Part shown: positions 1 through 10,100 of the stretch, piece by piece | Numbering within the stretch: the stretch's first letter is position 1 | Layout: each line of letters opens with the position of its first letter | Source: Ophthalmolycus amberensis | Lineage: Eukaryota; Chordata; Actinopteri; Perciformes; Zoarcidae | Reading direction: 5' to 3' | NCBI GenBank assembly: GCA_024529925.1 | Contig: JAFEUB010000795.1 | Location: 682,001-746,000 of the forward strand | Length of the DNA: 64,000 bases | The notes under the pieces: generated by a model | The model's input: only the letters and a program-made list of their open reading frames with translations | The model's database searches: none | What the model was told of the DNA's origin: nothing | Translations under genes and position numbers: made by a program

Positions 1-603
1 TGATCTAGAGTCTGTGGGGTAGAGGCGTGGCCATGTGAGCATGTGTGTGGATGCACAATGGTGTCTTTGCATCTGTCAAATGTCTACAAGTATCCCAGTA
101 TAAGTAGATCCACTACAATGCTAAGTTTAGAGCGATGGCAGTCACAATCGGGTTGCGTTGGTGTAGACATGCAGCGCTCTGAGGGCTGTTCATTGATGGT
201 TGTTGTTCCGGTGTAATAGGCTGACAGTCAAGCTGACATTGGTTGCCTGTTTTCCTCTGAGCAAGTTTTGTCAGTTTGTAGTTTGTTAATTAATCAGCAG
301 TTACACCTGACATTGCCCACTTATGGCAAAATGTTTTGTCAAAGTGTCGAATCCATCAATATCACTCGGGTCTCGAGGTTTGTCGAGACCCAGAGGAGGT
401 TATTTGTGTCAGGGTGCAGACCGTTGGCCATTCCAGCCTGAGATAGGAGATGAGGTGTTTTCTCGATGGATTCAGTGAGTGGATGGTGAGAAGAACTTGC
501 GCTGAGCACTAAATAAATCAGGCAGACATTTTTCCCCCCTCTCCTCCTGTAGTCTTTAGGCTGGTAATTGAAAGCACATTTCCCAGGATTGCTGGTGCCT
601 TTT

Positions 604-620
604 GGGGGGGGGGGGGGGGG
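604..620. repeat. poly-G homopolymer (17 G)
   Basis: An uninterrupted run of 17 G lies inside an ext2 intron. Its length may be affected by sequencing or assembly error. Confidence 0.9.
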
Positions 621-789
621 TTCAGAATAAAGGACTGGCTGCTTTTTGTTTTGGAGTTGTAGGTAGTGGGCATACTTGTTAGGTTTCTACAAGAATCAAA
701 GCATCTCAGAGTTAAAAAAAGATGTTGTGGTGATTACACCTGGGTCTTATTTGATCACTATCGTGTTTAAAAGTTACAGCATAGTCTGA

Positions 790-1055
790 GTACCATGTAG
801 TATGCTATGTTCACACTACGAGGCTACAAGTAGTTTTCAATGGAAGCTACGAACTGACGCCTCACACTTGCTGCTGCATGATGGGCGTGATGCGCTACAA
901 ATCAAAGTTGAGCTGGTCTCAACTTTTTTTAAGCACTCCAATGACGCAGTTACCGTAAGCGTCGACCAATCACATGTTTATGTTTCACCGTTTCCACTGT
1001 TCACCCACCATCGATGGGAATACTTTGAATACCTTTTTAAAATGGAAACTCAGCA
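790..1055. mobile_element. possible DNA-transposon remnant
   Basis: The stretch has spaced GACGC and GATGCG words, a phrase reading 'tatgttcacactacgaggct' and a 'cgtcgaccaatcac' segment. These resemble non-autonomous cut-and-paste elements common in teleosts, in the style of hAT or PIF/Harbinger derivatives. I could not define terminal inverted repeats or a target-site duplication, so family and boundaries are tentative. Confidence 0.3.
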
Positions 1056-2456
1056 GTTTTAACCTCAGTTATTTTCTTTTGAAAACCAGTTTGCTGAAAT
1101 AGAGCCAAGCTAATACAAACACACATCACTGTCATAATGCTGGTGGAGAAGATACTGTATCTTGGGTTTCAACTTTGTTTGCATCGTTCAGAAACAATTT
1201 GAAAAATCAGATTTAATCTACGAGTACTGTGCCTCTGCATCTCTGTACATTAGTAATACTTCTATTTGCGAATGTGGTAAAGTTGAAAGTAAAACTGTAT
1301 TTGTGCTTCCGTGGAAGTGTTTCTACGGACAGATGGCACTTTGTAGATTTTCATTTTATCTTGCTCATAATCTAAAAACCCCTAAAATAACAAAGAACCA
1401 CTCAAGTAGTTCAAATAACCAAATAAAACTCTTTTATTTTTATTTTTTTAGTGTCAGTTTAAAGTCTAAAAAACACATTTGCTCCTTCAGATCTGTCTGA
1501 CATAATGAACTGCGGCTTTCTTTTCATCTAATTTATTCAGTTTGACAAATGACTTAAGTGGTCTCTAACCTCTTTATTCTGTTTAAATGCATCTTTGCTG
1601 GGTACAAGTGTTAGTTTAATTATTTCCCCCTCGGCTTGTTTGACAACGTGAGAATGACCACAAGGAAGTTTCCACTTGCCAGTAAAGTGATGTTTTATTG
1701 GTGACGGGAGTCACCGATGTAGTCTAAAAGGCAGTGGCCGTGTCTCTGTTGACAGACTTGTGTTGCCGCTGTGGGAGGAGCCACATGATCACTGTGAAAC
1801 GGGGTTGATGTGAGCTTCTAGAAGCCCACAGATTGACTGTGTTAGATATGCTCCCATGGCCCTTCTCAGACTGATTGTCACTGTAACCAGAGTGGAACAT
1901 TTTTGGAGCCTTTGATGAAGTTCATCGAGAGTGAACCCTGGTGCTCCGATGTGTGTCTGTGTTTGAGTAGCACAAGCTTGTAAATGAAAGTTTGTCTTTT
2001 TATTTCACTTGAGAAAACATTCTTTTATAAACAAAAGCAGTAGTTGTGCCGGATGTTTTGTCACTGTTATCCAAATGACTATAACGTTTTGAACTTAAGT
2101 ATTTAGGACACATGCCATCAGTGAAACTCACCTGTGGCTTCCTTACTTGGCATTGTGACTGGAAGCTTTTGGCTTCCTGTGCTTTGCCTCCGTTAGCCCC
2201 TGAGAGACATTATCGGATGAGTCTCGCTCCATAATAAAAACCATAATCTGGAAATTACTGCCTGTGACCTCACGGTCCAGTGAAGCAGTATTATGGAGCA
2301 TAAAATCATGGAAAACATGACAGACGGGGTTAACACAGAGGACAGGCGGCTATAGCGCTGCACTAGCTTTCCATGGAAGTGAAACAGAATGAAAGAACAA
2401 GATGTCTGTGGCCTAAACAGTGTGTGTGTTTTTCTTTTGTTTCCTATCTTGTGCAG

Positions 2457-2646
2457 AAGTGGTCCAGTGTGAACAGCCCTCTGTTCCTGCCACTTATCCC
2501 ACCCAGAGCCCCTGGGTTCACTGCAGTGGTGCTGACCTATGATCGCGTCGAGTCTCTTTTCCGGGTCATCACAGAAATCTCTAAGGTGCCTAGCTTGGCT
2601 AAGCTGCTGGTGGTGTGGAATAACCAGAACAAGAGTCCTCCTGAGG
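2457..2646 (+). CDS. ext2: ext2 exon (first of six in window): start of GT64 domain
   Basis: EXT2 is a Golgi type II membrane glycosyltransferase that works with EXT1 to polymerise heparan sulfate. The C-terminal GT64 domain begins here and is associated with transfer of GlcNAc. The exon starts after gtgcag, reads KWSSVNSPLFLPLIPP and continues through the EXT2-typical block GFTAVVLTYDRVESLFRV and LLVVWNNQNKSPPE. It ends at GAGG|gtgagt, leaving one base of a split codon. The residues match vertebrate EXT2 rather than EXT1 or EXTL3, which differ at the VLTYDRVESLF block. The upstream start of a reading frame at 2373 is intronic and is not used. The six exons together give 852 bases (283 residues plus stop) against about 718 residues for the whole human protein. 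The GT47 half, the stem and the membrane anchor are therefore outside the window. Confidence 0.96.
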
Positions 2647-3224
2647 GTGAGTGGAACACATTCTCATTAAAGCTAAGACACTTCATGAAGCTTTCCAAAA
2701 GATGTAGTTTGTCTATGCACTCAGTTTAGCTTTCTGTCTTTCATTACTGTCCATCAGTCGTAGTCCATCATAGATGTGTCATAGCAAGCTCTTGTTAGTT
2801 GTTATTTATTACTCCGTGTGCTCAAATTATTTGCCTTGAGATGGAAATTAAGTACGCACCAGTTAATCGTGCCTTAGCGCGTTGACTGCTTCACTCAGAC
2901 TGTGCGGGACCTGGAATTAAATCAGTCCTGCTGCTGTACAGAGTTGGCAAATGTAATGAAGCAATGAGACCACTTTGAAGTGCTCCCTCGTGGCTGTGAG
3001 TTGCCTTTTCATGAGAGGCATCAGCGGCGCCTGGCTGGAGCTTTGTGACCTATTGGAATTAACTAGGGGCCATTGCCGGGTCAGGCTCAGAGGGCTCAGT
3101 CCAATATGAAGGCACAGTTCCCCATCGGCACCGTGCCTTGATCTGGTGTGTTTACAGGCTGCCATCTTTTCCTGTTTTTTTTTTTGTTGTTTTTAAGAAA
3201 ATGCTGACCAAGTAAAGTAATGGG

Positions 3225-3248
3225 TTTTTTTTTTTTTTTTTTTTTTTT
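3225..3248. repeat. poly-T (24 T)
   Basis: A homopolymer tract of 24 T in an ext2 intron. No adjoining SINE or LINE body was recognised, so it may be a simple repeat. Confidence 0.85.
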
Positions 3249-3893
3249 ACACAATATAGCATTATTGTTAAATATTGTTTTGTTGCTTCTTGAATATCGT
3301 TTTGGAATTAACAGTATCTGCATTTTGAGCCATGCCGAGGTAGCACTAAAGTTTTACACTTCACATAATAGCCTCATTCCTGCTGTCGCTTTCCAACTTA
3401 AGAAATAAAAGAAGGGATGACGGCAACACGGGCAGAGTGAGAGAAGCCATTCTGGGCATTTAACGTAGCAATTTTACAGAGAATAGCTTTTGACAGGAGA
3501 CCTCAGACGTGGTTAGCAGGACCTGAAGCGCTTCTTATAGGCTGCCAGGTCCCAGTTCCCCCATTAATGAGGGGACACATTCTGTGTGATCCGTCTGTGC
3601 CACAGTCCGTGCCATGGACACTGCCCAAGACGTTTGAAAGGCTCCCCTGACAAAACACTTTGTATCATCGTGTGGCTAGATTTGCACATGCTTGAGGTTA
3701 GCTTAGCTATATGAGTCAGTGAAGTTAAACCCTCAGAGCACCGTTTTCCGCTGGCAGGACATGCTTCAAATAACTCTTTCAGTGGTAAATAATATCAACT
3801 TTAGACACTGATAGTGTTCATATTTCGAGATGTTGTTCAGCCTTTAAAAAGGCATTACAGTGTGACATACTGTATATACAGTCTTTACCTATG

Positions 3894-4095
3894 TAGGGCG
3901 GCAACTAACAATTGTTTTCAAAGAATTATTTTGGAGATTATTTTCACAATTAGTTGATTAATTGCTTGGTTAATGAAACGTCAGAGAATAGTGTAAAATG
4001 CCCATCACAGTAGCCCAAAGTGACGTCTACCAAAAACTACAAAATCCAAAGATAGTAAACTAACCAGCAATATAAGCAGCAAATCAGTAAATGGT
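3894..4095 (+). repeat. teleost interspersed repeat, left half (GGGC-GCAACTAAC family)
   Basis: The stretch starts at 'gggcggcaactaac', passes through TTAGTTGATTAATTG and 'aatgcccatcacagtagccc', and ends near 'agcagcaaat'. This is the word order of a very common teleost non-autonomous element that begins with GGGCTGCAACTAAC and ends in ATCGATTAATCGAC-type sequence. Only the left part is present. The right part of another copy is at 17540-17660. I recognise the family by eye; exact name and boundaries need a repeat library. Confidence 0.6.
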
Positions 4096-4735
4096 GACTT
4101 AGCCTACGGCCCACTGATGAAAGTGTTGCAATATTTATATATTTGCAGCATTATAAACTGGGTGTCCACGGTTGACATACCCAGAAATAAATGCAGTATT
4201 AAGTTACTGACTTGTATAATGAAGTAATCACAGGAAGTGCAACGCATTTGTCAGTGAGGTTGACTCTGACCACTATCGTTCATTATAGATGCGTAAACAC
4301 AACGGTCAGTTCCGCCATTTTTTGACAGCGGAACAGTTTTAAATATTGCACGAGTATTGGAACGAGAAAGCAGTGAGCTTTTAGGTGAAGAGCTGCAGTG
4401 AGGGAACCAAATACTTTCACTTTTTGTGTTCGCGGACTCATGCTGTGTGCAGCATGAAACCAGATCAAATCGGTTGCTCACAGGATGATGGAAAACAGGC
4501 AATTATTACCTGACTTCTTTATTAAAATGACAATAGTTAGTTTTTCTCCCGCCGGTATTCTTGGACCTGTAGCAATAAACCGTATTTGCCGTTACTACCA
4601 GTTAATAGGGTCAGGACTCAAATCGTACGGATTGCTACTTTAACCGATTGAGCGACTGAATTGTTTCCGCTCTGTATCTATGTGTATAAAACTATAAATG
4701 CGGCTGCTATTATTGTATTGTTTTCCTCCTTCCAG

Positions 4736-4902
4736 AGTCTCTTTGGCCAAAGATCGGCGTTCCTCTCAAAGTGGTGCGGACGAAGGAGAACAAGCTGAGT
4801 AACCGCTTCTTCCCCTACGACGAGATCGAGACAGAAGCTGTGCTTGCGATCGACGACGACATCATCATGCTGACATCTGATGAACTGCAGTTTGGCTACG
4901 AG
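4736..4902 (+). CDS. ext2: ext2 exon: GT64 nucleotide-sugar-binding core with DDD motif
   Basis: The exon begins after cttccag and completes a split Glu codon (G + AG). It then reads SLWPKIGVPLKVVRT, ENKLSNRFFPYDEIETEAV and LAIDDDIIML. The Asp-Asp-Asp run, at about residues 103-105 of the 283 residues encoded here, is the DXD-type metal and UDP-sugar site of family GT64. The exon is 167 bases and ends in phase 0 at TACGAG|gtgaga. The residue at the split codon is Glu where human EXT2 has Asp, a conservative difference. Confidence 0.97.
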
Positions 4903-5425
4903 GTGAGAAAAAGAAAACTTAGCCTTGACCATGCTTTCCTATCTTTCCTCTGACGGCACGTACTGCAGGGACGCAGTTAAAATTGATCCCAGAGTTTAAA
5001 GTCATTCAGGAGGATTACGGTCTCATTCTGCTCTCGGTGGGGATTTGACTCCCTGCTGAACGTGTTTGATGTGTGAGGAATGACGACGGGTCTAGAACTG
5101 ATGCTTTCCATGCCCACATACCTGTCGGGCCCCACTTAGCCAGGCACACTCACCTGAATCCATTTAGAAGCCGTTTAATAAAATTGTGCTCAGTTTAAGG
5201 ATAATTACATGGAATTGTAGGCCGGATAGGGGAGCTGTCTGTCTGCTGGTGTCAAAGCCTGAGATATTCAGCCAATCAAAAAGCTACTTCTATCTAAAGA
5301 TATCTCAAACTGCAATCTTTGAAACACCCCTTAATCATTCGTGTTTTAGTGTGAGACATCGGTTTATTGCCTTTAGTTCAATTCACGTGAAAATTAACGA
5401 CAATCTGTTTCCTGTCCTGCTCCAG
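4903..5425 (+). other. ext2: ext2 intron, non-coding
   Basis: The intron runs from gtgaga to ctccag. The reading frame that enters exon sequence from 5186 is partly intronic; only its part after 5425 is exon. Nothing else is seen. Confidence 0.85.
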
Positions 5426-5569
5426 GTCTGGAGGGAGTTCCCAGACCGCCTGGTGGGCTACCCAGGCCGGCTGCACCTTTGGGACCACGAAATGGGGAAG
5501 TGGAAGTATGAATCGGAGTGGACCAACGAGGTCTCCATGGTCCTAACTGGAGCTGCCTTCTACCACAAG
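5426..5569 (+). CDS. ext2: ext2 exon: GT64 domain, middle
   Basis: The exon begins after gctccag in phase 0 and reads VWREFPDRLVGYPGRLHLWD, EMGKWKYESEWTNEVSMV and LTGAAFYHK. It ends at CACAAG|gtgaca in phase 0. The WTNEVSMVLTGAAFYHK stretch is the hallmark acceptor-side segment of EXT and EXTL GT64 domains. Its length is 144 bases, exactly 48 codons, so skipping it would keep frame but delete part of the catalytic fold. Confidence 0.97.
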
Positions 5570-6022
5570 GTGACAGGGGAAAAAGATTAAGAGGTTTCGT
5601 CTGCTTGAGCTACGCCCCTTCCACGCTCGTTTCCCTTCGAGCTGCTGGGGTATCTTTGGACTTTTGCTTAGTAATGATGCACACAGCACCAATTTTGAAA
5701 AGGAAAGTGTCCATCACATCTGGATATCGGATTTAAAAAAATTCCGTTTGCAGAAAGGATTTGAGAATTCCCGGGAGACCTCTGTTATGGGTATGTGGAG
5801 TATTTCAGGGAAGAAGATTACAGTGATAGACGAGCAGCGTGTCGTAGGTAGAGCAAGGTTATCTCCCTTCTACTTAAAACTTACTAAAGTTCAAAGCAAG
5901 TCCTGGTGCAGTGGTGCCTCCTACATACTTGGGTCACCATTCAAACAGTGTCTGCATTGTTGCATTGTTGCAATGTATATCTATATATGACACCTCGGAA
6001 TCATTTATTGTTTCCATTCCAG
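5570..6022 (+). other. ext2: ext2 intron, non-coding
   Basis: A short intron bounded by gtgaca and attccag. It holds no recognisable element. Confidence 0.85.
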
Positions 6023-6151
6023 TACTTCAACTATTTGTACACCTACAAGATGCCTGGAGACATCAAGAACTGGGTGGACGCTCACATGAACTGTGAAGAT
6101 ATTGCCATGAACTTCCTGGTGGCGAACATCACGGGCAAAGCCCCCATAAAG
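6023..6151 (+). CDS. ext2: ext2 exon: GT64 domain, NCEDIAMNF segment
   Basis: The exon begins after attccag with YFNYLYTYKMPGDIKNW, then VDAHMNCEDIAMNFLVA and NITGKAPIK, and ends at ATAAAG|gtgcgt in phase 0. The NCEDIAMNF block is near-invariant in EXT and EXTL proteins. The Asn-Ile-Thr triplet forms an N-glycosylation sequon at the position of NVT in human EXT2. The length is 129 bases, 43 codons. Confidence 0.97.
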
Positions 6152-6787
6152 GTGCGTCCATATCTCTGACGGAGCAGACCAGCATCTCTGGGTTTGATCA
6201 GTTCTCACCCCTTCGACTTCACCGCCTCCCCCCCCCCCCTCTCCTCTCCCATCACTCTGACTGTGCCCAGGTGCAGGGGGCCCGAGCTTAAGCCCAGCCT
6301 TAACCTTCCCTTATCTGCGTGTCACTCACTGGCACTCCCCCTCCGAGTATGTTATCCTAAGCTCACCGGGGCTCACGCACACCCTGCCATCGAATCACGA
6401 GCTGCAAACTTCCCTACGCCTGCAGCCGCTCTCCCACCGTATCTCCCATATATCAGGTTCCTTCAGAAAACACCCACCCTCTCCAACCGACCCCTCCTGT
6501 CTTCCTCTCTCGGTGTCGCTCACTTTCTTCTGCACACACACACACATTCACAGGTTCAGAGCGTTGGGGGTGTAAATGTTAGATGGGGGTTAGACAGAGG
6601 AAAGCCATACTCCATATATCTCTCCAACTGCACTGATGAGATGCCTTTTTTTTCTCAACAAAAGTTCTTGTAGGATGTCATAGACTTATTTCTTCAGACC
6701 AGACAGTTTTATTAGCGTCCGTCTGGGCTGCTCAGGTTTAACAAACAGTTGTAGTGAGCTGACATTACTGGTGTGACTTCTGTTCAG
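6152..6787 (+). other. ext2: ext2 intron, non-coding, C/T-rich
   Basis: This intron is pyrimidine-rich, particularly 6220-6260 and 6390-6545, and ends in ctgttcag. The long open frame 6194-6673 reflects that composition and shows no protein family signal. Confidence 0.85.
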
Positions 6788-6870
6788 GTGACCCCCAGGA
6801 AGAAGTTCAAGTGCCCTGAGTGCACTGCCATTGATGGACTGTCCCTGGATCAGACGCACATGGTGGAGAG
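6788..6870 (+). CDS. ext2: ext2 exon: CPEC segment
   Basis: The exon begins after ttcag in phase 0 with VTPRKKFKCPECTAIDGL and SLDQTHMVE. It ends within an Arg codon at GAGAG|gtatga, leaving two bases. The Cys-Pro-Glu-Cys pair is conserved in EXT2. The length is 83 bases. Confidence 0.96.
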
Positions 6871-7639
6871 GTATGACACTTTGTTTTGGAAAAATCGGGA
6901 ATGAAAAAAGCAGAAGTAGAATTGTTTATTTTTTATTTATTTTGTGTGTGTGTAGAACCTTCAACTGGAACTCTCTTGTTCCTCTGTTTGTGTCTGTAAC
7001 TAAAGCAGTCTTGCGTGCGTTGCACACACCACATTACTTTGGCTTGGTCTTGTGCAGAACTAGTTATTATAGCTGTTTGTCTTTGGTTTTCATCCTTTTT
7101 GTTTTGTTCTGAATATTAAAATGCATATTTGAATTTGGTTACAAAAACTGAGCGAAAAATTGTTGTTGGACATTTTCTCCCCAGTTTTCTATTCACTTCC
7201 TTTTTCCAGATGTATTTCTGCTCATTGCAAGAGATCCTTGTTTACAGTAAACTGCAGTCAACAGTCTGGTTGCTGCAGATCACAGTGACATCAAATATGG
7301 GCAAAACTCAATTTAAAACAATCTGCTCCGTTTTTCAAAACGTGCAGTATTTAACTGTGAAGTACAGTAAAGAATGTTACGACTTCATTATTTTCAGCTC
7401 TTCCGGTTACCTCTTTCTCTGAGCTGTACAAAATACACACAAGACTGTATATCCTCTACATGCCAGGAAATTTAAGTATTACCTTATGTGAAATATAGAG
7501 GAAAGAAAGTCTTTTTAGCTTAAAGGAAAGACAAGTAAAGACCGCATCCATCTACATCAATTGCAAACGTCACTAATCAGAAGCTGCAGAAATGTTTTAG
7601 CCTGTTTTTAAATTCAATAACTTGTGTTTTCGTCCCTAG
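6871..7639 (+). other. ext2: ext2 last intron, non-coding
   Basis: The intron runs from gtatga to ccctag. It is T-rich with no recognised repeat; the open frames 6831-7112 and 7129-7422 are unsupported. Confidence 0.85.
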
Positions 7640-7778
7640 ATCTGAGTGCATCAACAAGTTTGCGTCGGTGTTTGGCACGATGCCTCTGAAGGTGGTGGAA
7701 CACCGTGCGGACCCTGTGCTCTACAAAGACGATTTCCCAGAGAAGCTCAAGAGCTTCCCCAACATCGGCAGCCTCTGA
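7640..7778 (+). CDS. ext2: ext2 last coding exon with stop codon
   Basis: The exon completes the split Arg codon (AG + A) and reads SECINKFASVFGTMPLKVV, EHRADPVLYKDDFPEKLK and SFPNIGSL, then TGA at 7776-7778. The C-terminus SFPNIGSL matches vertebrate EXT2 exactly. EXT2 ends here without a membrane segment, as expected for a type II Golgi enzyme whose anchor is N-terminal. Confidence 0.97.
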
Positions 7779-8953
7779 CCGGCCCGTCGCAGCCTCAACT
7801 CTGCAACATCCGTCACCAACATCGTCTTTTACATCAAGACATCAATATTCAGGCTAAAAGTGGCACATGCGGCGCCTCGCGCCTTCTCCATGTGATGAGG
7901 ATGATGACTTGTTTATTTGACTGAAAGTGAAAGATATTCTCAAACATTTACCGATATGAATACACGCACTGTTACATGATCTGTTATTGGAGGGTCAGCC
8001 TGAGTGGATGTGTGATGGACAGGCTGGCTGGCTGACTGAAGGCTTGTGGTGTCTCACTGTTACTGTTTGGAGCTGGAAGCTTTGAGCTCCAGCTGCTCTG
8101 GAATCAGTGTATACAGTGTATATATTTGTATTTCGCAGCAGTGCTGTATAATGGTCATAATTTATGATGCTCCAACCAGGAATTATTATTTTATTTTTTG
8201 AAAGATGACATGGACCTGATCATTTGTCCTGTATTAAAAGTAAAACATGTTTCATTTACATGACGTATATGCTTAGATGGCGTATCTATGTAGGCTTTAT
8301 CGATCAGGTAATTGAATGTGATAACAAACCAAGATGATTTACAGTAAATGTTTCATACGTTCTGCTTTAATCAGATTGCGAAGCTGGTACCATGAATCTA
8401 AAATTTAGAAAGATTAACTAATGACTTTAAAAACACTGCTGAACATCTTGAATTGTCATTTCATACGGCCTCAGCAAGCTTTTCGTTATGTTTACGTATA
8501 AGAAAAGCAGCGGTGCTAATTTAAGCAGCTACTACGTCATTTCATGAGCTGAGTTGTGTGTGTGAACACTGCATAAGCATAGGAGTAACTATTTGTTTGC
8601 CATGCATTCGAAGAAATGTACTGAATAATATTAGACTATTCCCAGATCCACACTTTTCAAAACAATTTGTATAAACTACAATGCTTTGTTTTTAATTTTC
8701 CATTATTCCTGTTGTGTGTACAGTATATATTTTTGTCTTTTATCACTAGTTGTCCCAGCTCTAGTATTTTGGCTATAACATTGAAAGCAATGCCGTCTTT
8801 AAGATGTTAACCTTGCCCAGTTATGGTTTTATTTGCCTTTTTATTATTATTTTCACACGGTCAGTGAAATTGTTTTAAATTTTTTTGACTGTTTTTAATG
8901 TATCTGAGTGTACATATGACTTTGTAATACACGATAAGTAAAGACAACGTGTG

Positions 8954-8985
<32 letters not shown>

Positions 8986-9000
8986 TGCGCGCGCGCTTGC
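7779..9000 (+). other. ext2: ext2 3' UTR and downstream flank
   Basis: The sequence after the stop is AT-rich and non-coding. A variant poly(A) signal ATTAAA lies at about 8233. No canonical AATAAA is present before the microsatellite at 8949, so the true cleavage site cannot be fixed from sequence. AATAAA near 9044 lies inside a duplicated segment and may not belong to ext2. Confidence 0.55.
8949..8998. repeat. GT/GC-type microsatellite
   Basis: An alternating purine-pyrimidine run that shifts from (GT)n to (GCGT)n to (GC)n. It abuts the duplicated 265-bp segment, whose second copy at 40.8 kb is also preceded by a GT-rich run. Confidence 0.9.
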
Positions 9001-9265
9001 AAGGCCAGGACAACTTATGTAATGTAGGTTGCTGTAAACACAAATAAATGATTGGGTTAATCTTTTCATTGTTTGCGGGATACATGAATTGAGATGATGC
9101 ACTTGATACTTTGCAGTGTCAAATAAGCCAAAGTTCCACTGTTGGGTAAGTAAAAACAAGCAGTAGAGACATGTGATACTAATGTGTACCAGTATAAAGA
9201 TACTTCAGAAACGCTGCACTGGCACCTCACCCAACTCTAACCACTTCTGAGAGATAATGCTGTGC
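9001..9265 (+). repeat. duplicated segment, copy A (partner at 40831-41102)
   Basis: This segment starts at 'aaggccaggacaacttatg' and ends at 'gagataatgctgtgc'. It recurs in the same orientation at 40831-41102 with only about six substitutions that I can see and a 7-base insertion (gtccaaa, a local tandem copy) in the second copy. It is immediately followed by a short GC run. It is either an interspersed repeat or a recent local duplication. Confidence 0.85.
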
Positions 9266-9682
9266 GCGCGCGCAGAAAGACTCTTTCTTTCCCTTTTCTT
9301 TATTCCAATCTGTGACCGTCCGAAGCAGGCCCTCCGTGTCCCGGACGATGCTCCAGCCCGTCACCTGTTGTTAATATACGCGGCCTAATCCACCCTGTTC
9401 AATGTCAGCAGTTCAAAAGGGCGCAGTTCGTATTATTGTCAACTTCAATTAGTGCGATACTCATGCGGGCTGTGCGATCTCATTTCAGCACTCGCGTCTC
9501 TTCAAAGGGACAGAAATGTGTGCAGATGTCAGAATGGGACTAAATGGTGACACAATATTTTGGCAAGGTGCTGCAATTGTAGCAGACGGGAGCGTTACCA
9601 TTCGCAGGGCCTCGGTGTCCCTTTAATTACCAGGCCTAACTCTGGCCTTTAGTTTGTGTAGATTGGGTTACTGATCACCCCC
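9266..9682. other. ext2-alx4 intergenic region, unique-looking
   Basis: No gene is seen. The base composition is balanced with several CG dinucleotides and contains 'caattagtg' and 'tttaattacc' homeodomain-type cores. It could be regulatory, but nothing in the sequence proves this. Confidence 0.35.
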
Positions 9683-10100
9683 CGTGGCTGATCAGCCAAC
9701 CCGAGCTATTGTTGTTTTCTCTTTTGCTTATTTTTGTTTTATTTCCTTTCCTGAGAACCAGAGCCTTTTTATAATTGTGTTCTTTGTCCCTGTAGGAGCT
9801 GCTAAGCCAAGGTGGTGGGGTTGGTGCTTCCAGGTGGTGGTGTCTTCCTTTGTGTGCTGTGTCGTTTGGTGTGCCCCGGGTTGAGACCCTCACGTGTGGT
9901 TGTGTGTGTTGTGTACACGGGTGATCGGGGTGCCTCCTCTTTCGGGATCCTCACCTGCACTGGTCCACCTCGCCACTGGTAAGCCGCAGTCCTCCTTTTT
10001 AAATGTATAACGGCTCTTTTAGGATTTCGTGTATAAACTGTAACGGTGCATTTTTAGTAGAATAAAGATTATTTTGTATTGGAACCACGTCTCATGCTCA
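9683..10100 (+). mobile_element. possible solo LTR or retroelement 3' end
   Basis: The stretch from 'tggctgatcagccaacccg' through GGTGGTGGGG-type sequence and 'gggttgagaccctcacgtg' ends with 'agaataaagattattttg' followed by 'aaccacgtctc'. An AATAAA at about 10061, soon followed by an end-like sequence, is the layout of an LTR R-U5 region. I found no matching second LTR, primer-binding site or target duplication. Confidence 0.3.

Larger units (their letters stand above)
1..2456 (+). other. ext2: ext2 intron (3' part), non-coding
   Basis: This stretch precedes the first recognisable ext2 exon and ends in a good splice acceptor (pyrimidine-rich tract, then gtgcag at 2451-2456). I see no coding exon in it. 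It holds a run of 17 G at 604-620 and a possible DNA-transposon remnant near 790-1050. Small reading frames at 802-1062 and 1162-1500 match nothing I recognise and carry no exon signals. Confidence 0.7.
2647..4735 (+). other. ext2: ext2 intron, non-coding
   Basis: This intron is bounded by gtgagt and ttccag. It contains a 24-base poly-T at 3225-3248 and a fragment of a known teleost interspersed repeat at 3894-4095. The reading frames on either strand here (for example 4251-4502 on -) have no support as genes. Confidence 0.85.

Noticed and set aside
2373..2456. ATG at 2373 as a start for ext2
   Set aside because: The sequence before 2457 is intronic, with a clear pyrimidine tract and acceptor; EXT2 homology begins only after it.
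6194..6673. 159-codon + strand frame between ext2 exons
   Set aside because: It is within an ext2 intron of C/T-rich composition, lacks conserved motifs and is bounded by well-supported ext2 splice sites.
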